Assembly: GCA_050734915.1 (NCBI GenBank)
Contig: JBOHUX010000036.1
Coordinates: 1-16,741 of the forward strand
Source of the DNA: JBOHUX01 sp050734915
GTDB lineage: Bacteria; Chloroflexota; Dormibacteria; Dormibacterales; Dormibacteraceae
DNA length: 16,741 nucleotides
Reading direction: 5' to 3'
Shown here: piece after piece, positions 1-6,565 of the stretch
Layout of the letters: the number at the start of each line of letters is the position of its first letter
Position numbering within the stretch: position 1 is the first letter of the stretch
Notes under the pieces: model-generated
Told to the model about the DNA's origin: nothing
Databases searched by the model: none
Seen by the model: only the letters and a program-made list of their open reading frames with translations
Made by a program: the position numbers and the translations under genes

Positions 1-137
1 GGATTGGTGACCTCGACGCGATGCCCGGTGGCCGCGAGGCGCGCGGCGAGAAGGCTGGGGAAGGTCCGCCCGGGCCCGCTGGAGCCGGTCCCGATCGTGT
101 AGGAGTCGCCCAGGGCGAGGTAGCGGAGCATCGCCAT
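1..137 (-). CDS. SGNH/GDSL-family hydrolase, N-terminal fragment (3' end outside window)
   Basis: The visible 45 residues start MAMLRYLALGDSYTIGTG. The GDSY stretch matches block I of SGNH/GDSL hydrolases, in which this serine is the nucleophile; the rest of the fold, including the catalytic Asp/His block, lies beyond base 1. Family members are esterases, lipases, lysophospholipases or acyl-hydrolases, so the substrate cannot be deduced from this block. I took the ATG at 137; an in-frame ATG at 131 would also leave the GDSY block intact. No clear signal peptide is seen, because the nucleophile block begins about ten residues in. The gene diverges from kynU with only 22 bases between start codons, so the two promoters must overlap each other or the coding ends. 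That placement makes a role next to the kynurenine pathway possible, but this is inference only. Confidence 0.8.
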   Translation of the reverse strand, partial: MAMLRYLALGDSYTIGTGSSGPGRTFPSLLAARLAATGHRVEVTN

Positions 138-159
138 CGCTGAGGCAGAATGATGGACG

Positions 160-1398
160 GTGAGCGCACCCGGCCGCGAGGCCTGCCTGGAGATGGACCG
201 CCAGGACCCCCTGGGCGCCCTCCGCGACGAGTTCTGGCTCGATGCGTCTGTCATCTACCTGGACGGCAACTCGCTGGGCGCCCCCTCGCGGGCCGCGCAC
301 GCGCGCGTCGTCCAGGCGCTGGGCGACGAGTGGGGACGGGGGCTGATCCGAAGCTGGGATGAGGCTGGCTGGGCGGACGCCCCGGCCCGGCTCGGTGACC
401 GGCTGGGGCGCATCCTGGGCGCGGCGCCGGGCGAGGTAGCGGTCACCGACAGCACCACCGTCAACCTCTACAAGCTGCTGGTCGCCGCCCTCGAGGCGAG
501 CCCAGATCGGGCAGTCATCCTCAGCGAGCAGGGCAACTTCCCGACCGATCTCTACATCGCCGAGGGCATCGCCCGGCTGCGGCCGGGGGTGGAGGTCCGG
601 CTGGTGGAGCGGGATCAGATCGCGAGTGCGCTGGACGGCTCGGTGGCGGTGCTCCTGCTCTCCCACGTGGACTACCGGCTGGGCCGGCTCCACGACATGG
701 AGGCGCTGACCGGCGCCGCCCACCGGGCGGGCGCGCTCGCCCTTTGGGACCTCTCCCACTCCGCCGGCGCGGTCCCCGTCGAGCTCGATGCCTGGCAGGC
801 GGACATGGCCGTCGGCTGCACGTACAAGTACCTCAACGGGGGACCGGGCTCGCCCGCCTTACTGTACGTGGCCGGGCGGCTCCAGTCGCGGCTTCGATCA
901 CCGGTCAACGGCTGGTTCGGGCACGCCCATCCTTTCCGGTTCGACGCCTCCTACGTGCCCGCGCCGGGCATCGAGCGGTGGCTGGCGGGAACGCCTCCCA
1001 TCCTCGCCTGCGCGGCCCTGGAGGGAGCCCTGGAGATCTGGGATCACGCCGGCATCGAGGCCGCCCGCGAGAAGTCACTCCGCCTGGGCGACCTGATGAT
1101 CGAGCTCGCCGACGCCCGGCTCGCGCGCTGGGGGGTGACCGTGGCGTCCCCGCGGGCGGGTTCGGAGCGGGGCTCGCAGGTGTCCCTCGCCCACCCCGAA
1201 GCCGGTCCCCTCATGCGCGCGCTGATCGAGCGCGGCGTCATCGGCGACGTCCGGCCCCCGAATCTGATGCGCTTCGGCTTCCCGGCGCTCTACACGCGCT
1301 TTGTGGACGTCCACGACGCGGTCGATCGGCTGGAGGAGATCCTCAACGTCGGGGCCCACCGCCAGGCGCGGTTCCAGGTCGGGGGCCGGGTCCCCTGA
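160..1398 (+). CDS. kynU: Kynureninase (PLP-dependent L-kynurenine hydrolase)
   Basis: Kynureninase cleaves L-kynurenine to anthranilate and L-alanine in the cytosol with pyridoxal phosphate. The 412-residue protein is full length for the family. Visible signatures: IYLDGNSLGA near residue 35, the cofactor-binding DLSHSAGAVPVEL from about residue 197, and CTYKYLNGGPGSPA with the Schiff-base lysine at K223. GWFGHAHPFRF and a substrate-side AGTPPILACAALEG follow, and the protein ends with RPPNLMRFGFPALYTRF, all typical of KynU. The start is uncertain. The first in-frame start is GTG at 160; an ATG at 193 (MDRQDPLGALRDEFWL) also fits the usual KynU N terminus. Neither has a good Shine-Dalgarno. 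A weak -10-like CAGAAT lies 8 bases before the GTG. The gene converges on kynA, which makes the precursor of its substrate; the formamidase step between them is not encoded here by a recognised gene. Confidence 0.95.
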   Translation: MSAPGREACLEMDRQDPLGALRDEFWLDASVIYLDGNSLGAPSRAAHARVVQALGDEWGRGLIRSWDEAGWADAPARLGDRLGRILGAAPGEVAVTDSTTVNLYKLLVAALEASPDRAVILSEQGNFPTDLYIAEGIARLRPGVEVRLVERDQIASALDGSVAVLLLSHVDYRLGRLHDMEALTGAAHRAGALALWDLSHSAGAVPVELDAWQADMAVGCTYKYLNGGPGSPALLYVAGRLQSRLRSPVNGWFGHAHPFRFDASYVPAPGIERWLAGTPPILACAALEGALEIWDHAGIEAAREKSLRLGDLMIELADARLARWGVTVASPRAGSERGSQVSLAHPEAGPLMRALIERGVIGDVRPPNLMRFGFPALYTRFVDVHDAVDRLEEILNVGAHRQARFQVGGRVP

Positions 1399-1401
1399 GC
1401 C

Positions 1402-1441
1402 CTAGTGGCCGCCATTAGGAATCACTCATCTAGTGGCCGCC
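1402..1441. repeat. 12-bp direct repeat at the kynU/kynA junction
   Basis: CTAGTGGCCGCC occurs at 1402-1413 and again, identically, at 1430-1441, a period of 28 bases. The second copy contains the kynA stop codon and its last codons; the first lies just after the kynU stop. It looks like a small local duplication of the kynA 3' end. No mobile-element structure surrounds it. Confidence 0.8.
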
Positions 1442-2248
1442 GGCGCCGGGGGTGGTGAGACCGGAGCGGACGTCCCAGAGCTCGGGGAAGAAGCGTTTGT
1501 CGAGCGTGGTTCGCAGGTATCCGGCGCCCGTCGAGCCCCCGGTGCCATGCTTGGCGCCGATCTGGCGCTCGACCATCTGCAGGTGCCGGGCGCGCCAGAG
1601 GCCGATCGCCTCGTCGAGATCGAGCAGGCCCTCGGAGAGATCGAAGAGGTCGCCGTGAGCGGCCCGGTCGTGAAAGACGTCGAGCAGGCTGGGCGAGCCC
1701 CGCCGCTCCAGGAGTGCCCGGTGGGAGTCCCGAAGGCTCGGCTCTCGCAGCCGGCGCTGAAGGCGCGCTCGCTCCGCCGCGGTCGTCTCCAGCCGGGCCA
1801 GGTAGGCCGGATCCTTGAGGCCGCAGAGGAACTCGATCTCCCGGAACTGGACCGACTGGAAGCCGCTGGCCGGGGCCAGCTCGGCGCGAAACTCGAGAAA
1901 GTCCTGAGGCGACATCGTCTCCAGGACGTCGATCTGGTGCACGAGCAGGAGCGCGACGGTCGTGATCCGGCGAAGGTGGTGGCGAGCGGTGAAGAGATCG
2001 TCCGCGTCGATCCGGTCCCGGGTCGCCTCGAGCTCGTGGAGGAGGAGTTTGAACCAGAGCTCGTAGGCCTGGTGGGTGACGATGAAGAGGAGCTCGTCGT
2101 GGGCCCTGGTGAGCGTGGTCTGCAGTTGGAGCAGCTGGGACACCTCGAGGTAGGAGCCGTAGCTGAGGCGGCGCCCCTCCTCCCCGAAGCTGGCCCCCGC
2201 CTCGGATCCACCCATCAGTGGCAAGGCTATCAGCCGGGTCCCGGGCAT
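1430..2248 (-). CDS. kynA: Tryptophan 2,3-dioxygenase (heme enzyme)
   Basis: Opens the indole ring of L-tryptophan with O2 to give N-formylkynurenine, the first and usually rate-limiting step of the kynurenine pathway; a cytosolic heme-b tetramer in characterised members. Signatures seen: SYGSYLEVSQLL near residue 29, the active-site FIVTHQAYELWFKLLLHELE (H59 equals the distal histidine), PASGFQSVQFREIE around 127-139 (substrate-binding arginine), and WRARHLQMVERQIGAKHGTG with H222 as the probable proximal heme ligand. TGAGYLRTTLDKRFFPELWDVR follows near the C terminus. Full length at 272 residues. ATG 2248 is the outermost start, but a 7-bp hairpin ends 7 bases before it and no Shine-Dalgarno is present. 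ATG 2215 lies 8 bases behind a TAGCCT box and still keeps the whole domain, so it may be the true start. It sits 52 bases downstream of the yggT-like gene on the same strand. Confidence 0.95.
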   Translation of the reverse strand: MPGTRLIALPLMGGSEAGASFGEEGRRLSYGSYLEVSQLLQLQTTLTRAHDELLFIVTHQAYELWFKLLLHELEATRDRIDADDLFTARHHLRRITTVALLLVHQIDVLETMSPQDFLEFRAELAPASGFQSVQFREIEFLCGLKDPAYLARLETTAAERARLQRRLREPSLRDSHRALLERRGSPSLLDVFHDRAAHGDLFDLSEGLLDLDEAIGLWRARHLQMVERQIGAKHGTGGSTGAGYLRTTLDKRFFPELWDVRSGLTTPGAGGH

Positions 2249-2252
2249 GAAT

Positions 2253-2284
2253 GAGGGCGGACGAGGTCCGCCTCGCCCGCCCTC
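2253..2284 (-). promoter_or_regulatory. Two mutually exclusive hairpins before kynA
   Basis: Stem A pairs 2256-2262 (GGCGGAC) with 2266-2272 (GTCCGCC) around a 3-base loop. Stem B pairs 2253-2260 (GAGGGCGG) with 2277-2284 (CCGCCCTC). They share bases, so only one can form at a time. In the transcript they lie between the yggT-like stop and the kynA start. Neither is followed by a T-run, so a classical intrinsic terminator is unlikely. A role in termination, attenuation or start occlusion is inference. Confidence 0.45.
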
Positions 2285-2300
2285 GCCGTTCAGCCGGAGC

Positions 2301-2708
2301 TCAGCCGACGGCTCGGGTGCCGCGCGGTGTCGTCAGGATCCGGATCAGCGTCACCACGCCCCAGCCGAGGAGCAGGTAGACGATGAAGGCGACGATCGCC
2401 GCCGGCTCGACGACCGACCGGTTGGTGGCCGTGACCGGGAAGATGCCGCGGAAAGGCGCCATCAGGGGGTCCGTGATCCCGTAGATGAAGGACACGAAGC
2501 CGGACACCGGCGAGGCACCCAGCAGCTTGAGCAGGAACCGGATCGCGACCAGGGCGTCGACGATACCCGTGGCGAGCCAGACCAGCTGCACGGGCCGGAA
2601 GCTGTAGCCGGTCGCGACCGGCGCGGTCGAGTGGACGTGGGTGGGGGTCGTCGCCGGGCGCACCGGCTGCTGTTCGGAGACCATCTCCGGTCGGTTGGGA
2701 TCGTCCAT
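2301..2708 (-). CDS. YggT-family integral membrane protein
   Basis: A 135-residue protein with a hydrophilic N-terminal 40 residues (MDDPNRPEMVSEQQPVRPAT onward), then two membrane segments: roughly 43-66 (VQLVWLATGIVDALVAIRFLLKLL) and 107-128 (AIVAFIVYLLLGWGVVTLIRIL). Between them is the YggT hallmark loop FVSFIYGITDPLMAPFRGIFP. YggT proteins are small membrane proteins whose biochemical role is unsettled; in other bacteria they have been linked to osmotic tolerance or cell-division-associated operons. Single-repeat size, as in many high-GC bacteria. The ATG at 2708 is strongly supported by the Shine-Dalgarno TAAGGAGG at 2715-2722, one of only two convincing ribosome sites in the window, and by a consensus promoter upstream. 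kynA follows 52 bases downstream on the same strand and might be read through from this promoter. Confidence 0.9.
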   Translation of the reverse strand: MDDPNRPEMVSEQQPVRPATTPTHVHSTAPVATGYSFRPVQLVWLATGIVDALVAIRFLLKLLGASPVSGFVSFIYGITDPLMAPFRGIFPVTATNRSVVEPAAIVAFIVYLLLGWGVVTLIRILTTPRGTRAVG

Positions 2709-2714
2709 GAAGCC

Positions 2715-2722
2715 CCTCCTTA
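2715..2722 (-). promoter_or_regulatory. Strong Shine-Dalgarno site of the yggT-like gene
   Basis: TAAGGAGG read on the minus strand, 6 bases before ATG 2708. It decides the start of the YggT-family gene and stands out because most starts in this window have no ribosome-binding sequence. Confidence 0.85.
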
Positions 2723-2738
2723 ATACGAAGTGATAGGC

Positions 2739-2767
2739 ATCATATCAAGTTTCCTGCCAACTGTCAA
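2739..2767 (-). promoter_or_regulatory. Consensus sigma70-type promoter of the yggT-like gene, with possible operator
   Basis: On the minus strand: -35 TTGACA (2762-2767), spacer of exactly 17 bases, -10 TATGAT (2739-2744). Transcription would begin near 2732, giving a leader of about 24 bases that carries the TAAGGAGG site. TGATA (2731-2735) and TATCA (2743-2747) form an inverted repeat with a 7-base spacer across the -10 and start region, a position where a repressor could bind. The surrounding 60 bases are AT-richer than anything nearby. Confidence 0.85.
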
Positions 2768-2820
2768 TTGGAGAAAGCCCCCTGACGGATGTCTGGGTCA
2801 CCGCTGCCGAGGCGGGCTCG

Positions 2821-2833
2821 TAGAATCACGCCG
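2821..2833 (+). promoter_or_regulatory. Leaderless-type -10 box of the cystathionine gene
   Basis: TAGAAT at 2821-2826 matches TATAAT at five of six positions and is followed by exactly 7 bases and then ATG 2834. Transcription would start on or next to the A of the ATG. No Shine-Dalgarno lies before this ATG and no convincing -35 is visible. Confidence 0.6.
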
Positions 2834-3967
2834 ATGCAGTTCGAGACCCGTGCCATCCACGATGGGCAGCCTCCCGATCCGGCCACCGGCGCGGTCATCG
2901 TCCCCATCCACGCGACCTCCACCTATGCCCAGGAGGCGGTCGGCCGGCACAAGGGCTTCGACTACTCACGAACCGCCAACCCGACCCGCAAGGCTCTCGA
3001 GGAGTGCCTGGCGTCGCTGGAGGGGGCGGAGCGGGGGTTCGCCTTCGCATCCGGGATGGCGGCGGCGACCACCGTCATGCATCTGGTCTCGCCGGGGGAG
3101 CGAGTGGTGTCCGTCAACGACGTCTACGGCGGCAGCTACCGGCTCTTCAAGCGCGTCTACGAGCCGAAGGGGTACCGGTTCACTTACCTGTCCGCCGAGG
3201 AGGTCAACACGGGCCTCGAGTCCCGCCTCCAGGAGGATCCCACCCGCCTGGTCTGGCTGGAGTCCCCGACCAACCCCCTCATGAACGTGGTCGACATCCG
3301 GGCGGCGGCGACCGCCGCCCACGCCGCCGGCGCGCTGGTGGTGGTCGACAACACCTTCGCCAGCCCCTACCTGCAGCGGCCGCTCGAGCTGGGCGCGGAC
3401 ATCGTCCTCCACTCCACGACCAAGTACCTGGGCGGCCACTCGGACGTCATCGGCGGCTTCGCGGCCACCACGGCTCCGGATCTCGCCGAGCAGCTCGGGT
3501 TCCTGCAGAACTCGCTGGGCGCGGTGGCCGGGCCCTTCGACGCCTGGCTCGTCCTGCGGGGCCTCAAGACGCTCTCGGTGCGGATGCGCCAGCACTGCGA
3601 GAACGCGCGCCGGGTGGCCGCCTTCCTGAGCGGTCATCCGATGGTCGAAAAAGTGCTCTACCCCGGCTTGCCCGACCATCCCGGCCACGCCATCGCCGCC
3701 CGCCAGATGAGCGACTTCGGAGGCATGATGTCCATCCTCCTCGCCTCCGAGGAGGCGGCCGTCGAGATGGTCGGGCGGACCAACCTCTGGACTCTGGCCG
3801 AGAGCCTGGGCGGCGTCGAGAGCCTGATCGAGCACCCGGCCCGGATGACCCACGCCTCGACCGCGGGCTCGCCATTCGCGGCCCCGCAGGAGCTGGTGCG
3901 CCTCTCCGTCGGGATCGAAGCCGCCGACGACCTCATCGCCGATCTCGACCAGGCGCTCGACCTCTAG
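2834..3967 (+). CDS. Cystathionine gamma-lyase / gamma-synthase (Cys/Met metabolism PLP enzyme)
   Basis: 377 residues from ATG 2834 (MQFETRAIHDGQPPDPATGA), the usual length and N terminus of the Cys/Met-metabolism PLP family. Visible: DYSRTANPTRKALEECLASLEGA near residues 38-60, FASGMAAATTV, the cofactor aspartate in VVVDNTFASPYLQRP, the Schiff-base lysine K197 in HSTTKYLGGHSDVIGG, and the C-terminal SLGGVESLIEHPARMTH. These motifs do not separate gamma-lyase (cystathionine to cysteine, 2-oxobutyrate and ammonia) from gamma-synthase (O-acylhomoserine plus cysteine to cystathionine). Convergence on cbs, which makes cystathionine from homocysteine, favours gamma-lyase and reverse transsulfuration. 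An upstream extension in the same frame to 2789 would include the promoter-like TAGAAT and is Arg/Pro-rich, so it was excluded. The gene ends in three in-frame stops. Confidence 0.93.
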   Translation: MQFETRAIHDGQPPDPATGAVIVPIHATSTYAQEAVGRHKGFDYSRTANPTRKALEECLASLEGAERGFAFASGMAAATTVMHLVSPGERVVSVNDVYGGSYRLFKRVYEPKGYRFTYLSAEEVNTGLESRLQEDPTRLVWLESPTNPLMNVVDIRAAATAAHAAGALVVVDNTFASPYLQRPLELGADIVLHSTTKYLGGHSDVIGGFAATTAPDLAEQLGFLQNSLGAVAGPFDAWLVLRGLKTLSVRMRQHCENARRVAAFLSGHPMVEKVLYPGLPDHPGHAIAARQMSDFGGMMSILLASEEAAVEMVGRTNLWTLAESLGGVESLIEHPARMTHASTAGSPFAAPQELVRLSVGIEAADDLIADLDQALDL

Positions 3968-3979
3968 CTCTAGATCTAG
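3965..3979 (+). other. Triple in-frame TAG stops and 10-bp palindrome
   Basis: TAG codons at 3965, 3971 and 3977 are all in the frame of the cystathionine gene, separated by CTC and ATC. The last two lie inside the perfect palindrome CTAGATCTAG (3970-3979). TAG and CTAG are otherwise rare in this GC-rich sequence, so the cluster is not expected by base composition. No T-run terminator follows before the convergent cbs stop at 4005. Confidence 0.7.
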
Positions 3980-4004
3980 CCTGTCGCGTAGCGGGGGCGG
4001 CGGG

Positions 4005-5405
4005 TCACGGCCGGGACTCCGCGCGGCTGCGGGCGAGGTACTCGAGCAGATCGGAACGGGTCAGGATCCCGGCCGGACGCCCGCCCTGGGCGACCACGAC
4101 GGCGGGGTTGCCCCCGGAGAGGTCTGCGAACACGCTGTCCAGTGACTCGGTCGCCTCCACCACCGCCAGCGGCGGACCCATCGCATTGGCCACGTCCTCT
4201 TGGAGGGCGTCGGGGTCCTTGAAGACGCGGTCGAAGAGTCCCCGTTCCTGCAGGGAGCCCACGATGTCGGCCAGCGACTCCGCCGACTCGTGCCGCACGA
4301 CCGGCAGCTGTGAGATCGAGTAACGCTGCATGAGATCGATCGCATGGCCCACCTTCTGGCGCGACTCGATGGTGACCAGCCGCCCCAGCTCGGGCTCCTG
4401 GCGCCGCTTGAAGCGGAGCACCTCCTCCACCGTCGGCACCGGCGCCCGACGCTCCACGAACCCGTACTCGATCATCCAGTTGTCGTCGTAGAACTTCGAG
4501 AGGTAGGCGCGGCCGCTGTCGGGGACGAGGGTGACGATGGTCGCCTCGGGTCCGAAGCGCTTGGCGACCTCGAGCATGGCGTGGACGGCCGTGCCCGTCG
4601 AGCCGCCCACCAGCATCCCCTCCTCGGTGGCGAGCCTGCGCGCGGTGAGAAAGGAATCCCGGTCGGAGACGGTCACGTACTCGTTCACGAGCGAGGCATC
4701 GTAGGTCCGCGGCCAGAAGTCCTCGCCAATCCCCTCCACCAGGTAGGGGTGCATCTTCTCGGAGGAATAGATCGACCCCTCGGGATCGGCGGCGACGACG
4801 ATGAGGCCCGGATTCCGCTCCCGGAGGTAGCGGGCGGCGCCCGAGATGGTGCCCCCGGTGCCGACCGAGAACACGATCGCGTCCAGCTCCCCACCGGTCT
4901 GCTCCCAGATCTCGGGGCCCGTCGTCTCGTAGTGGGCCTGGGGATTGGCCGGGTTGGAGTACTGGTCGGGCTTGTAGGCGCCGGGAATCTCCTCCGCCAG
5001 ACGATCCGAGACCGAGTAGTAGCTCTCTGGCGACTGGGGGGGGACCGCCGTCGGGCAGATGACCACCTCGGCTCCGTAGGCGCGGAGCAGGGAGATCTTC
5101 TCCTTGGACATCTTGTCGGGCATCACGAAGATGCAGCGATAGCCCTTGATGGCGGCGGCGACCGCCAGCCCCACCCCCGTGTTGCCGGAGGTCGGTTCCA
5201 CGATCGTGCCGCCCGGCCGCAGGCGTCCCTCGCGCTCCGCCTTCTCTATCATGCGGAGGCCGATCCGGTCCTTGACCGAGCCGCCCGGATTGAGGTACTC
5301 GAGCTTGGCCAGCAGCGTCGGGCCACCCGGTGGGGCGATCCGCTGGAGGCGGACCAAGGGGGTGTTGCCGATCAGATCGAGGATGGTCGGATAGATTCGG
5401 GGCAT
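4005..5405 (-). CDS. cbs: Cystathionine beta-synthase with C-terminal CBS-domain pair
   Basis: Condenses homocysteine with serine to cystathionine, the first step of reverse transsulfuration. The 466-residue protein has an N-terminal PLP fold-type II domain (about 1-320): TILDLIGNTPLVRL, the Schiff-base lysine K45 in NPGGSVKDRIG, the substrate loop PTSGNTG (71-77) and the phosphate loop GTGGTISG (182-189). A C-terminal CBS pair follows (about 340-460; RYSISQLPVVRHES and GRPAGILTRSDLLEYL). It lacks the N-terminal heme-binding extension of animal enzymes, as mycobacterial-type CBS does. The CBS pair is where S-adenosylmethionine binds in the human enzyme; whether it does so here is unknown. Alternatives are a cysteine synthase or an O-phosphoserine-type enzyme, but the length and CBS pair favour CBS. 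It lies 65 bases downstream of the nickel/cobalt permease on the same strand. ATG 5405 is the first residue of the conserved domain; no strong Shine-Dalgarno is visible. Confidence 0.94.
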   Translation of the reverse strand: MPRIYPTILDLIGNTPLVRLQRIAPPGGPTLLAKLEYLNPGGSVKDRIGLRMIEKAEREGRLRPGGTIVEPTSGNTGVGLAVAAAIKGYRCIFVMPDKMSKEKISLLRAYGAEVVICPTAVPPQSPESYYSVSDRLAEEIPGAYKPDQYSNPANPQAHYETTGPEIWEQTGGELDAIVFSVGTGGTISGAARYLRERNPGLIVVAADPEGSIYSSEKMHPYLVEGIGEDFWPRTYDASLVNEYVTVSDRDSFLTARRLATEEGMLVGGSTGTAVHAMLEVAKRFGPEATIVTLVPDSGRAYLSKFYDDNWMIEYGFVERRAPVPTVEEVLRFKRRQEPELGRLVTIESRQKVGHAIDLMQRYSISQLPVVRHESAESLADIVGSLQERGLFDRVFKDPDALQEDVANAMGPPLAVVEATESLDSVFADLSGGNPAVVVAQGGRPAGILTRSDLLEYLARSRAESRP

Positions 5406-5470
5406 CCCGGCTGGAAGCTTATGCCTGTTCAGATCGGCGGACGGTCAGAGCCGGCGCGGCCGGTCGTTCG

Positions 5471-6538
5471 TCAGTCGCCCACCAGCGAGCTCCAGCGTTC
5501 CTCGACGCGTCGGAGCTTGAAGACCGACATGGCGCCGATCCAGGTCACCATGAAGGCGGCCACGATCACGAATCCCATGATGTTGAAGTTGAGGTTGGCG
5601 ATCTTGTCGAAGACGCCGCCGGTCAGCCGCAGGGTCTGGATCAGGATCTGGCTGACCTCCACCAGGCCCACGAAGAGCGCCACGAAGACCGACAGCCCGG
5701 TCACGGCCAGGTTGTAGAAGACCTTCCGGATCGGGTTCGAGAACGCCCACGCGTAGGCCTTCGACATGAACGCTCCATCGACGGTGTCCATCAGGGACAT
5801 GCCGGCGGCGAAGATGATGGGCAGCGAGAGGACCGCGAAGATCGGCAGTCCCTTGGCGGCGGCCCCGGCCGAGATGGCCAGCAGGGCCACCTCGGAGGCC
5901 GTGTCGAAGCCGAGGCCGAAGAGGAAGCCGATCGGGTACATCTGCCAGCTCTCGTTCACGAACTTGAACATGCGTCCGAAGATGCGGGTCATGAGCCCGC
6001 CCGCCACCAGCTCGTGCTGCAGGGAGTCGCGGTCGTACTGGCCACGCTGCATCCGGCGGTAGACGCGGACGATGTCGAGCAGGATGGCCAGGTTCAGGAT
6101 CCCGATCAGGAGCAGGAAGCCGCCCGAGACGCTGGTTCCGACCAGGCCGCCGAGGTTCTTCATCTGCCCGTTGCCGCTGACCACGCCCTGGACGACCGAC
6201 TTGACGGCGACCGCGAGCAGGACGGCGATCAGGAGCACGACCGTCGAGTGGCCGAGCGAGAAGAAGAAGCCGACTCCGACCGGCTGCTTCTTCTGCTGCA
6301 GCAGCTTGCGGGTGGTGTTGTCGATGGCGGAGATGTGATCGGCGTCGAAGGCGTGGCGGAGCCCGAAGGTGTAGGCGAGCGCGCCGAGGCCCAAGAACTC
6401 CTTGTGCCCGACCCCGTAGAGGAGCAGGAGGCCCCAGCCCACGACGTGCAGCAGCAGGACGCCCCCGAAGAAGCCGCCCAGCCGGGTGCGCTCTCCGCGG
6501 TCGAAGCCGTTGCGGAGCGCCGCCGCCATCGATGCCAT
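5471..6538 (-). CDS. Nickel/cobalt permease (NiCoT / HoxN-HupN-NixA family)
   Basis: A 355-residue inner-membrane permease for Ni2+ and/or Co2+. The family signature is clear: RHAFDADHISAIDNTTRKL (61-79; H62, D65, D67 and H68 form the metal-selectivity motif on TM2), then FFFSLGHSTVVLLI (91-104), then GFLFGLGFDTASEVALLAIS and AGMSLMDTVDGAFMSKAYAW further on. About eight hydrophobic segments are visible, as usual. The start is ATG 6538: GGGGAGA (6543-6549) precedes it at Shine-Dalgarno distance. The same frame stays open to 6745, but that stretch has no family similarity and covers an inverted-repeat region. Metal preference cannot be told from sequence alone. Cobalt would feed cobalamin and nickel would feed urease or hydrogenase; none of those genes is in the window, though a UroD-family putative corrinoid methyltransferase lies about 3 kb away. 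Confidence 0.93.
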   Translation of the reverse strand: MASMAAALRNGFDRGERTRLGGFFGGVLLLHVVGWGLLLLYGVGHKEFLGLGALAYTFGLRHAFDADHISAIDNTTRKLLQQKKQPVGVGFFFSLGHSTVVLLIAVLLAVAVKSVVQGVVSGNGQMKNLGGLVGTSVSGGFLLLIGILNLAILLDIVRVYRRMQRGQYDRDSLQHELVAGGLMTRIFGRMFKFVNESWQMYPIGFLFGLGFDTASEVALLAISAGAAAKGLPIFAVLSLPIIFAAGMSLMDTVDGAFMSKAYAWAFSNPIRKVFYNLAVTGLSVFVALFVGLVEVSQILIQTLRLTGGVFDKIANLNFNIMGFVIVAAFMVTWIGAMSVFKLRRVEERWSSLVGD

Positions 6539-6550
6539 CGATTCTCCCCA

Positions 6551-6565
6551 GCGGGTCAGACCCGC
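6551..6565. promoter_or_regulatory. 15-bp palindrome just upstream of the permease ribosome site
   Basis: GCGGGTC-A-GACCCGC is a perfect 7-bp inverted repeat around one central base, placed one base beyond the GGGGAGA ribosome site of the nickel/cobalt permease. It could be an operator for a dimeric regulator or an RNA hairpin controlling ribosome access. It does not match the NikR half-site GTATGA that I know. Confidence 0.5.

Noticed and set aside
2789..2833. Longer start of the cystathionine enzyme
   Set aside because: The added residues (PRRARRIT type) are not family-like and would put the TAGAAT box inside the gene.
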